From Candidatus Woesearchaeota archaeon (lineage in GTDB: Archaea; Nanobdellota; Nanobdellia; Woesearchaeales; JACPBV01): a stretch of DNA of 9,762 nt. The first letter of the stretch is position 1, and each line of letters begins with the position of its first letter. The position numbers and the translations under genes were made by a program. This document shows positions 1 to 5,967 of this stretch, in pieces. The DNA lies in assembly GCA_016180165.1 (NCBI GenBank), contig JACPBU010000005.1, forward strand, positions 1 through 9,762. Reading direction: 5' to 3'. The notes under the pieces were generated by a model that saw nothing but the letters and a program-made list of their open reading frames with translations, was not told where the DNA came from and did not search any database.

Positions 1-7
1 GCGGGAA

Positions 8-24
8 CGAGCTTTCCAAGCTCG
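8..24. repeat. Short perfect hairpin near the left edge
   Basis: CGAGCTT (8-14) and AAGCTCG (18-24) form a 7-bp stem around a TCC loop. It lies outside the larger structured element that starts near 99. The nearby CCAGGTTGTG (32-41) is the exact reverse complement of CACAACCTGG (483-492), so the left edge shares sequence with the inverted-repeat region to its right. This could be the tail of an upstream repeat, or a terminator stem without a T-run. Confidence 0.4.
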
Positions 25-75
25 CGCAGTACCAGGTTGTGCCACGCTGGCAATTCTCATCGGGATGATGGGGCG

Positions 76-84
76 TTTATAAAT
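76..84 (+). promoter_or_regulatory. Archaeal TATA box upstream of the structured element
   Basis: TTTATAAAT matches the archaeal TATA consensus and stands out in a locally GC-rich stretch. Archaeal transcription normally starts about 22-27 nt after the box, which predicts a start near 105-108. That falls inside the left arm (99-115) of the long inverted repeat. No protein gene follows for 600 bp, so the natural target would be a non-coding RNA or a long leader of the AbrB gene. The box is seen directly; its use is inferred. Confidence 0.45.
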
Positions 85-120
85 CTTGGTGCGGGGAGCC
101 GAGGTTGGTGCGAAATGAAG

Positions 121-158
121 GTTGTTGCCGAAACGAAGTGGAGCGCAACTAGGAAAAT
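121..158 (+). repeat. 38-bp direct repeat, copy 1
   Basis: This is identical over 38 nt to 172-209. It contains GTTGC (124-128) and GCAAC (145-149), which can form a small stem around a loop reading CGAAACGAAGTGGAGC. It runs into a second hairpin, GAAAATC-ATCA-GATTTTC (153-170). The second copy has the corresponding hairpin with its closing pair swapped. Two copies only, 51 nt apart start to start. Confidence 0.85.
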
Positions 159-171
159 CATCAGATTTTCT

Positions 172-209
172 GTTGTTGCCGAAACGAAGTGGAGCGCAAC
201 TAGGAAAAT
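172..209 (+). repeat. 38-bp direct repeat, copy 2
   Basis: This is identical to 121-158. It continues into the hairpin GGAAAATG-TAGGG-CATTTTCC (203-223), an 8-bp stem. In copy 1 the loop-proximal pair is C-G; here it is G-C, so both arms changed together. That is what conserved pairing predicts. The partial word GTTGCC recurs at 224-229 and starts a long-range helix with 571-580. Confidence 0.85.
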
Positions 210-262
210 GTAGGGCATTTTCCGTTGCCATCAATTTTGCAAATCCCTTTGGAAATGATTTA

Positions 263-317
263 TAGGAAATAACCTTAATTTTCGTATGTTTTAAGATGAT
301 TGTAAGGTTATTTCCTA
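263..317. repeat. 15-bp perfect inverted repeat (stem-loop)
   Basis: TAGGAAATAACCTTA (263-277) is the exact reverse complement of 303-317, with a 25-nt loop. It lies inside the structured element at 99-613 and is its longest local helix. No gene is disrupted and there is no T-run directly after it, so a simple terminator is unlikely. Confidence 0.8.
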
Positions 318-361
318 ATACGAAAAAATTGCATTGTAATTTTTTGTATCCCTCTGGGATA

Positions 362-413
362 AGCAAATCACTTTTCGCTGTAAACAAAGTTACGATCATT
401 AAAGTGATTTGCT
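362..413. repeat. 13-bp perfect inverted repeat (stem-loop)
   Basis: AGCAAATCACTTT (362-374) pairs exactly with 401-413 around a 26-nt loop. Its size and spacing resemble the stem-loop at 263-317, although the arm sequences differ. Between the two lies an A6/T6 hairpin (319-330 with 338-348, one bulged G), so three hairpins follow one another with little spacing. Confidence 0.8.
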
Positions 414-455
414 ATAAGTCGACAAGGGGGTTGCCTCCGAGCGGTAGCGATGCGA

Positions 456-483
456 GGCACAAAAAATGGGATTTTTTCGTGCC
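456..483. repeat. A/T-rich hairpin with bulged C
   Basis: GGCAC-AAAAAAT (456-467) pairs with ATTTTTT-C-GTGCC (471-483): 12 bp with one bulged C and a GGG loop. GGTTG (429-433) and CAACC (485-489) could close a surrounding helix. A competing pairing, CCTC 434-437 with GAGG 454-457, is mutually exclusive with the base of this stem. A further 7-bp hairpin (513-519/525-531) follows. Confidence 0.65.
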
Positions 484-645
484 ACAACCTGGGAACCGCC
501 TTGCGCGGTGCCAGAAATCGTAAAGATTTCTAAGCATGCCGAAATTTGGTTTTGACATTAGGGATTTGTCTGATGGCAACCCGACCGAAGGGAGAGTTTC
601 GCACCAACCTCGGGGCAGCCGAAAGTATTAAAAAGGGGCAGTGAG

Positions 646-695
646 ATAATATTAAAATTATGAATAATATTAAAAGATGGAATTGTAATACAATT
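646..695 (+). promoter_or_regulatory. Promoter and candidate operator of the AbrB-family gene
   Basis: ATAATATTAAAA occurs twice (646-657 and 664-675), 18 bp apart. The second copy lies about 31-42 bp before the ATG at 706, where a TATA box for a leaderless transcript would sit. AATTGT-AAT-ACAATT (681-695) is an inverted repeat over the expected start site, a natural place for a repressor. AbrB/MazE-type proteins often repress their own operons, so autoregulation is a reasonable inference. Which AT-rich copy acts as the TATA box cannot be decided from sequence. Confidence 0.45.
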
Positions 696-705
696 AATAG
701 TACCC

Positions 706-912
706 ATGAAAGGCACTAAATTCGTCGGAAATGTAAAATTGACCAGCCAGGGCCAGGTCACTGTGCCACAGGAAGCCAGAAAACAGCTGGGTATTGCCCA
801 AAATGCAGAAGTCTTCTGGTATCTCTTTGATGATGCGCTGGTATTGGTGAAGGACCTGGTTGCGGTGGAAGACCTTCCTTTGATGAAAAAAAGCGGGAGG
901 GGCAGGGAGTGA
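706..912 (+). CDS. AbrB/MazE/SpoVT-type DNA-binding protein
   Basis: This 68-residue protein is probably a swapped-hairpin (AbrB-fold) transcriptional regulator that binds DNA as a dimer. Residues 10-30, with the 'LTSQGQVTVP' core followed by 'ARKQLGI', match the family signature in which a short beta strand, a conserved glycine turn and the V-P-x-E/A-x-R element build the DNA-binding half. The remaining residues, 'AEVFWYLFDDALVLVKD', fit the second hairpin. The length is typical of single-domain members. No Shine-Dalgarno precedes the ATG, so the message may be leaderless. The stop codon shares one base with the next ATG (TGATG), so the gene heads the VWA operon and may autoregulate it. Such proteins can also be antitoxins, but no toxin gene is adjacent. 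Confidence 0.85.
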   Translation: MKGTKFVGNVKLTSQGQVTVPQEARKQLGIAQNAEVFWYLFDDALVLVKDLVAVEDLPLMKKSGRGRE

Positions 913-2777
913 TGGTGTTGGCCAAAATATCCGGATTATATGTCCTCCTTGCTATATTACCCTTTATCGCTATTTATCTTATCCGCCCAAAAAGTTTCAT
1001 GAAAGATATCCCTTCGTTGATGTTCATCTTAAAAGAGCGGCGAGAGACCAAACAATCATCTTTCTTGCAGAAGTTCTTTTCAAATCCCTTATTCTACCTG
1101 CAGCTGTTGGTCTTGCTGTTGTTGGGGTTTGGGGCGGCAGAGCCGTCATTTGAGATATCGAGGGAGTATGTTGTGAAAAATAGTGTTATCCTGCTCGATG
1201 CCTCTGGCAGTATGCAGGCATCAGATGGATCGGCAACCCGATGGGAGGTGGCAGTCAGGGAAGCAAAAAATAATCTGGGGTTAAAAAACACCATTATTTT
1301 GGCGGAAAATTATCCCTTGATTCTGCTCGAAGGAGGCACAAAGCGGGAAGCGCTGGATGTGCTGGCAAAGGCAAGGCCAAAGGCTACATCTTCTAATATC
1401 GGAGACGCTTTATTGCTTGCAGGCGACCTTCTCGGGGATAAAAAAGGGGCAATTACTGTTCTAAGCGACTTTCTGCCTACAGAAGGGAGCGATATTACCC
1501 TTGCAAAAAGGACTATCGAAACAAGAGGGCATGCTGTCTCGTTTGTTCCACTGAAATTGGGCAGGGAAAATGTTGGCATTATCTCTCTGGATGTTGGCAA
1601 ATCAGAGACTGTCCTGGGCATAAAAAATTTTAACGGCCTGTCTCAATCAATAAGTGTTGTTTTGGAAAAGGAAGGTAGGAAAATTGGGGAGCGGGAGCTC
1701 TCCTTGCATCCTGGCTCGATGGAAAAAGCATCCTTTCCGACACCTGCAGGTACAAGCACCATCACCTTAAAGGGCAAGGATGATCTGCCTCTTGATGATG
1801 TGGCGTTTGTGAGCTCTCCATTGAAAAAAGAGGTGAGGGTGCTCCTGATAACGAATGTGCCGGAGGGGAACAAGATAAAGGCAGCGCTCAAGGCGATGGG
1901 GGATGTTATTTTGGAAATTCGCGAGCCCCCCTCAATCAATGCCTACAACATCAATCACGACTTGGTGATCATCAGTGATATAACTCCCAAGCTTTTTGTC
2001 CCGACGGACTTCCGTGATCTGTTCAAATACGTCGAAAAGGGGGGTGCTTTGGTGATGGCTGCCCAGGAAGATTTTCTGGCAGTTGTTGAGACCCTGAAAA
2101 AGGAAGGGTTGGAAAGCCTGCTGCCCATAACCCCAAAAGGGCTGCAGGAGCAGCAGACCGACATTTGTGTTGTCATTGTCGGGGCAATTTTTGGCAAAGA
2201 CCCCTATGCGGATGAGCCTTGCTTTTCTTCCATGAACAAATTTATCAGGGCTGAGGCAAAGAATGATACGTTGATCATTGCAAATGCTGCAAGGGACCGA
2301 TCTCCGTTGATGGTATCGCAGAAGGTTGGTGATGGGGAAATATTCTATTATGGGATTTTGGATAAATATTCTGGATTTTTTGCAGATTCTTTCTACCCCG
2401 TCTTTTGGAAAAATGTCTTGTATGCGATGCTCAGCATCGATGATATCAGCTCTTTTAACTTCAAATCAGGGCAGATTCTCGCACCCAAAAACAAGGCAGT
2501 AAATACCCCTTCCGGCAGCCTGGAGACAAAAAAATTATTGCTTGATGAATCAGGTTTTTATTCGGTGGATGGCAAGGTGATTGCGGTGAATATGATCAAT
2601 GAAAAAGAATCACAGATCTCCGGGGAGGGCAGGGAAGAAGAGAGCAGGGTGATAGCTGAAGCGGGAGAGGCAACGAAAGGTAGGGAAATATTCAATCTTT
2701 CCCTTCCATTGTTGATCATCGCATTGATGCTGTTGGCTGCCGAAGTGGCGATTATGAAATTCAGGGGGGATATGTGA
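912..2777 (+). CDS. BatA-like membrane protein with VWA domain
   Basis: This protein of about 621 residues is likely a membrane-anchored partner of the MoxR ATPase. The N-terminus has two hydrophobic helices (about 8-25 and 59-76) separated by a basic segment, the arrangement of the BatA/aerotolerance N-terminal domain. A von Willebrand A domain follows (about 90-215). Its MIDAS metal site is present as D96-A-S98-G-S100, with further candidate ligands at T159 and D186. Residues about 308-500 look like a GATase-like alpha/beta region with the pattern 'VLLITN...VIISD...KGGALVMAA'. A last helix (about 595-613) anchors the C-terminus. I chose ATG 912 over GTG 909 because it gives a TGATG stop-start overlap and keeps GGGAGG (895-900) at good spacing. 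A role in stress tolerance or envelope maintenance is inferred from family. Confidence 0.85.
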   Translation: MVLAKISGLYVLLAILPFIAIYLIRPKSFMKDIPSLMFILKERRETKQSSFLQKFFSNPLFYLQLLVLLLLGFGAAEPSFEISREYVVKNSVILLDASGSMQASDGSATRWEVAVREAKNNLGLKNTIILAENYPLILLEGGTKREALDVLAKARPKATSSNIGDALLLAGDLLGDKKGAITVLSDFLPTEGSDITLAKRTIETRGHAVSFVPLKLGRENVGIISLDVGKSETVLGIKNFNGLSQSISVVLEKEGRKIGERELSLHPGSMEKASFPTPAGTSTITLKGKDDLPLDDVAFVSSPLKKEVRVLLITNVPEGNKIKAALKAMGDVILEIREPPSINAYNINHDLVIISDITPKLFVPTDFRDLFKYVEKGGALVMAAQEDFLAVVETLKKEGLESLLPITPKGLQEQQTDICVVIVGAIFGKDPYADEPCFSSMNKFIRAEAKNDTLIIANAARDRSPLMVSQKVGDGEIFYYGILDKYSGFFADSFYPVFWKNVLYAMLSIDDISSFNFKSGQILAPKNKAVNTPSGSLETKKLLLDESGFYSVDGKVIAVNMINEKESQISGEGREEESRVIAEAGEATKGREIFNLSLPLLIIALMLLAAEVAIMKFRGDM

Positions 2778-5185
2778 TGGCAGTCTTAGGAAGGCTTTGC
2801 GTCAGCCAATATTGCCTGGCTTACCCTGATGCGATGCTTTGGGTGCTTCCCGTCGTAATAGGTATTGGGGTGGTGGTCTGGCTGAGATTTATAAGATTAA
2901 GGACGAAGGAAGAGCTTGAATCCTTTCGGAAGGGAAGACGGCTTGATCGGCTTATCTTCAGTGGATTAAGAATATTAGCGATGGTGGCATTGCTTATTGC
3001 TGTCGCCACCCCTTATATTACAAAGGAAACGACCGTCCAGGGAACGCCCTCAGTGACAATAGTTGCAGATAATTCCAGCTCGTTTGAAATGTTTGATAAA
3101 TCAGTCATTCAGAAGATTGAGTCGCAGTTGAAGGGATTTTTCCCGGTCAATGTGAAGTATATCGCTTTTGGCGGGCGTTCCCCGATTGCCGACGGGATAA
3201 TGCAGAACATGAGGGGCAATGACCAGCTGTTGGTGGTCTCGGACGGCCAAAATACCCATGGCAGGGAGATGGGTGAGGCATTGGTGATGAGCTCCCTGCT
3301 GAATACAACTATCCATGGGCTGAAGCTTTCCCCCATTAAGAAAGATGCCGGAGTGGTCATCGAGGGGCCCCATCAGGTCATTGCTAAAAGTGAGACGTCA
3401 TTCCAGGCCAAAGTGTCAAATATAGGGAATCTTCCCTACAACCTGGAAATATTTATCGACGGCGATCAAGGATTTCCGGATGCCCAGGGAAATTTCCACT
3501 GGAGATTTTCTTCAGGCTTCCATAAGATAATGGCCCGGATTAAAGTGACTGGCGACGATTACTTTCCCCAGAACAATGTCTTTTATAAGACGGTCAAGGC
3601 AGTCCCTCGGCCGAAGATAGGGTTTATCTCTGCAAAAGTATCGCCCCTGGGGGAGGCGCTTTCTGATGTTTATGATGTTGCCATGCTCCAGACGATCCCA
3701 GACAGCCTCGAGGCATATCATGCTGTTGTGTTGAATAATATTAATGCCAACGCAATAACCAATGCCCAATTGGACAGGTTGTCAGCCTATCTCAGCGACA
3801 GGGGTAAGGGGTTACTGGTTATCGGCGGGGATAATGCATTTGATAAGGGGAATTATAAGAGCAGCTATATGGAGAGCATATTGCCTGCCCAGGTTGGCGT
3901 CGGAAAAAGGCGGCCGGGGAGTGAGATCAATGTAGTTATTGTTATTGACATTTCAGAAAGCACTGGGCTTGGGGTCTCGGGGCAAAGCGCAAATACCAAG
4001 ATTGACGTTGAGAAATCCCTCGCCGTCAATATTCTCAACCAGCTTTCTGAGGAATATCGTGCCGGTGTTGTTGCTTTCAACCATAAAGCCTATGTGCTTG
4101 CGCAGATGGAGCCGATGGGTAATCAGCTGAATCTCTCCAGGAGGATAGCCTCACTGAAGGATACTGGAGGAACCTTGGTATCTTCTGGGCTGCAGAAGGC
4201 GAATGCTTTGTTGCAGAAATCTTCTGGAAGCAAGAACATTATTGTTATCTCAGATGGTATCACTCAGCAGCCTGGTGATGCATTGCAGCGTGCAAAGGAG
4301 ATGGCAGCCCAGGGGATTAGAGTTTATACTGTCGGCGTCGGTGAAAACACAGATGAGGCATTCATGAAGCTGCTTGCAGCCAATGGGGGCGGGCTTTACT
4401 TCAAGCCTGATGAATCTTCAAGGCTTAAGCTTGTCCTTGGGGAGACGCCGGCAGAGCAGGAGGATAGCATGCAGGTGTTTATTGCAGACAACAGCCATTG
4501 GATCACCAAGGCAAACCTCAATGTAAAGGCGAAGCTCACTGGCCATAATTTTATCGTCCCAAAATCTCAGGGTAGGAAGCTGGTCACAACTGCAGGCGAC
4601 AGGCCTATCATCGTTGTCGGCAGGTATGGCCTCGGCAGGATTGGTGTCATAGCCACTGATGATGGCTCCAAATGGGCAGGGCAGTTCCTCCAGAAAGAGA
4701 ATTCGAAGCTCATCACCAGGACATTAAATTGGGTTATTGGAGATTTTACCAAGGAAGCTCAGCTTGACATGAGGGCTGAAGACACTGCTGTTGGTGAATC
4801 AACAGTAATCACTATGGTGAGCAGCAGCATGCCCGAGATAAAGGGTTTGGATTTCGTGAAAACTGATGTTGGGCTTTACAGCGCGGTTTTCAGGCCAGAA
4901 GAAGAAGGTTTTTTTTCGGTCGGGGACGCTCTTACCGGCGTCAGCTACCCTCTGGAATACCGTAAATTGGGGCAGAGCCCTGATTTGGAGGAGTTGGTAA
5001 CAGTCTCCGGTGGATACCTTTTTAATCCCGATGACATAGAGGGTATGAAAGAAAAGATGGTCAGCCTGTCAAGAAGGGTGACGCAGGAAACTTTCAATTT
5101 CCGGGTGCCCTTGATTGTTTTAAGTGTGCTCTTATTTTTGATAGATATCTTTTTCCGCAAATGGCGGGAGAACAGGGTGAGGTGA
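2777..5185 (+). CDS. Large membrane protein with two VWA domains and GATase-like segments
   Basis: This protein of about 802 residues has two N-terminal helices (about 20-39 and 61-79) and one C-terminal helix (about 775-793). The first VWA-like domain (about 92-185) keeps D98-N-S100-S-S102 and D156 but is short. A beta-rich stretch (about 190-275) follows. A class I GATase-like fold, with 'GLLVIGGDNAF' near 346-356, then appears interrupted by a complete second VWA domain (about 384-555) with D391-I-S393-E-S395, 'DTGGT' and 'SDG'. The fold seems to resume near 606-655 ('GLGRIGVIATDDGSKW'). The same architecture is known in bacterial VWA/GATase-like proteins beside MoxR. No catalytic Cys-His-Glu triad was recognised, so amidotransferase activity is unlikely. 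Start: ATG 2777 overlaps the previous stop by one base (TGATG); GTG 2774 is the alternative. Confidence 0.85.
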   Translation: MAVLGRLCVSQYCLAYPDAMLWVLPVVIGIGVVVWLRFIRLRTKEELESFRKGRRLDRLIFSGLRILAMVALLIAVATPYITKETTVQGTPSVTIVADNSSSFEMFDKSVIQKIESQLKGFFPVNVKYIAFGGRSPIADGIMQNMRGNDQLLVVSDGQNTHGREMGEALVMSSLLNTTIHGLKLSPIKKDAGVVIEGPHQVIAKSETSFQAKVSNIGNLPYNLEIFIDGDQGFPDAQGNFHWRFSSGFHKIMARIKVTGDDYFPQNNVFYKTVKAVPRPKIGFISAKVSPLGEALSDVYDVAMLQTIPDSLEAYHAVVLNNINANAITNAQLDRLSAYLSDRGKGLLVIGGDNAFDKGNYKSSYMESILPAQVGVGKRRPGSEINVVIVIDISESTGLGVSGQSANTKIDVEKSLAVNILNQLSEEYRAGVVAFNHKAYVLAQMEPMGNQLNLSRRIASLKDTGGTLVSSGLQKANALLQKSSGSKNIIVISDGITQQPGDALQRAKEMAAQGIRVYTVGVGENTDEAFMKLLAANGGGLYFKPDESSRLKLVLGETPAEQEDSMQVFIADNSHWITKANLNVKAKLTGHNFIVPKSQGRKLVTTAGDRPIIVVGRYGLGRIGVIATDDGSKWAGQFLQKENSKLITRTLNWVIGDFTKEAQLDMRAEDTAVGESTVITMVSSSMPEIKGLDFVKTDVGLYSAVFRPEEEGFFSVGDALTGVSYPLEYRKLGQSPDLEELVTVSGGYLFNPDDIEGMKEKMVSLSRRVTQETFNFRVPLIVLSVLLFLIDIFFRKWRENRVR
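5179..5185 (+). promoter_or_regulatory. Ribosome-binding site deciding the start at 5191
   Basis: GAGGTGA ends 5 nt before ATG 5191 and matches the archaeal anti-Shine-Dalgarno. It includes the stop codon of the preceding gene. It supports ATG 5191 rather than the upstream in-frame ATG at 5161, which would add 10 hydrophilic residues and overlap the previous gene by 25 nt. Confidence 0.7.
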
Positions 5186-5190
5186 ACAGC

Positions 5191-5673
5191 ATGGGAATCA
5201 TGAAGATGGATGTGAATGTCGTATTTTTTGTTTTGATTATTGCGACAGTGTTGAGCTTTGCCGGATTTACCGCTTACTATCAATCCTCATTTAAAAATAT
5301 CAGTAATGAATATACTGCGCAATTGTCAGAATTAAGCCAGGTCACCAAGGATTTGACGGAGAAGAAAGCCATGCTGACTCAGACTTCGCAGGACATCAAT
5401 CTTACCCGCAGGAAAGTCGAGGAGAAAGAGGGGATTTTGGAAGAGTTCAGGTCTAAGAATGAGAAGCTCGAAGAGGAGCGCTCCCTCCTGAAGGATGAGC
5501 TTATCCAGGCGAAAAATACACTCGCAAAGACAAGCTCAGATTTGGGTGTTGCCCAGGCCCAGGTTGCTGCCCAGCAGATAAAGATTGTTAATTTGGAGAG
5601 CGATGTGGAGTCATACAGGAGCAAGAGGGATGCCTGCAGGGCGGAAGCCCAAAGGCTGGGAGGTAACTGTTGA
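5191..5673 (+). CDS. Single-pass membrane protein with long coiled coil
   Basis: This 160-residue protein is not a family I can name. Residues 8-29 form one hydrophobic helix ('VVFFVLIIATVLSFAGF'). From about 33 to 155 the sequence is almost entirely charged and heptad-like, with Leu/Ile/Val at regular spacing among Glu, Lys, Gln and Ser, typical of a parallel coiled coil. It ends with two cysteines (149 and 160, the last residue) that could form disulphides or bind a metal if exposed outside. It lies 5 nt after the VWA/GATase-like gene, so it is translated with that operon. A spacer or oligomerisation partner for the VWA complex is a plausible inference. Coiled-coil composition gives many spurious similarities, so homology should be judged on the membrane and C-terminal parts. 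Confidence 0.75.
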   Translation: MGIMKMDVNVVFFVLIIATVLSFAGFTAYYQSSFKNISNEYTAQLSELSQVTKDLTEKKAMLTQTSQDINLTRRKVEEKEGILEEFRSKNEKLEEERSLLKDELIQAKNTLAKTSSDLGVAQAQVAAQQIKIVNLESDVESYRSKRDACRAEAQRLGGNC

Positions 5674-5685
5674 TGCCACCCATAA

Positions 5686-5691
5686 TTTTTT
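5686..5691 (+). terminator. Possible oligo-T terminator after the VWA operon
   Basis: A run of six T residues starts 12 nt after the coiled-coil gene's stop codon. Archaeal RNA polymerase can terminate at such runs without a hairpin. The run is short and there is no strong stem, so readthrough into the next gene is possible. Confidence 0.3.
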
Positions 5692-5707
5692 GATAGAAAC
5701 GGCTGAT

Positions 5708-5791
5708 TGATGGGTGATTGTGCCTGAATGATTGGTAATTGTGGCTGAATGAGAGGCGACAATAGCTGAATGAGAGGTGATTATAGTTTAA
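5708..5791. repeat. Four degenerate 21-bp tandem repeats
   Basis: Four consecutive units of exactly 21 bp (5708-5728, 5729-5749, 5750-5770, 5771-5791) share the pattern TGA-n-GGTGATT-n-TAG-CTGAA. Each starts with TGA at the same phase. A 17-bp partial unit precedes the first, and a partial unit opens the AT-rich stretch that follows. The period is a multiple of three, but each unit begins with TGA in the same phase, so that frame is closed. Confidence 0.75.
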
Positions 5792-5795
5792 TGAT

Positions 5796-5863
5796 AATTA
5801 GTGATTAATAATTAATCCAAGAATCAATAATTAATAATTAATAATTAATTAGTGATTAATAAT
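5796..5863. repeat. AT-rich repeat tract in the spacer
   Basis: AATTAGTGATTAATAAT occurs twice (5796-5812 and 5847-5863). Between the copies lie 3.5 units of AATAATT (5826-5850), and GATTAAT-A-ATTAATC (5803-5817) is a perfect palindrome. The tract could provide promoter or easily melted DNA for the downstream gene. No replication-origin box or initiator gene was recognised. The whole gap 5674-5967 holds no convincing coding sequence. Confidence 0.7.
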
Positions 5864-5967
5864 CAATGATTAACCGACTTGGAACTGATGATTAAGTGAT
5901 AATCGATAAGGAAACTGTATTTGATAGGGTATGAGGAAGTGAAAGGGTATGGGGGAATGCAGTAACG

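Larger units (their letters stand above)
99..613 (+). ncRNA. Candidate structured non-coding RNA or foldback element of about 515 nt
   Basis: Three long-range helices nest collinearly: 99-115 with 597-613 (17 bp, perfect), 224-233 with 571-580 (10 bp) and 240-248 with 560-568 (9 bp). Inside them lie local hairpins: 153-159/164-170, 203-210/216-223, 263-277/303-317 (15 bp), 319-330/338-348 (one bulge), 362-374/401-413 (13 bp), 456-467/471-483 (one bulge) and 513-519/525-531. Several boundary pairs would be G-U on the plus strand (152/171, 239/569, 116/596), and a TATA box sits just upstream; both favour plus-strand RNA. I do not recognise the family: RNase P, SRP, group I and group II core motifs were not found. 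A foldback transposable element or nested palindromic insertions are the main alternatives. Confidence 0.4.

Noticed and set aside
121..209. Two identical repeats resembling a CRISPR array
   Set aside because: There are only two copies, the gap is 13 nt, and that gap is part of a hairpin with the repeat end. No cas gene is present.
296..523. Open frame of 75 residues in the inverted-repeat region
   Set aside because: It runs across several stem-loops, has no ribosome-binding site, and its composition simply reflects the repeats. No recognisable domain.
99..613. RNase P RNA, SRP RNA, group I or group II intron
   Set aside because: I looked for the conserved core motifs of each and found none. 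The hairpins are too regular and the loops do not match.
1..705. tRNA genes in the upstream region
   Set aside because: No T-loop consensus with a matching acceptor stem was found on either strand.
2777..5185. True glutamine amidotransferase activity of the large VWA protein
   Set aside because: No Cys-His-Glu catalytic triad could be seen; only the fold-like glycine patterns are present.
5796..5863. Replication origin in the AT-rich tract
   Set aside because: No origin recognition box was recognised and no Orc1/Cdc6 gene is near. The AT-richness is explained by short tandem repeats.
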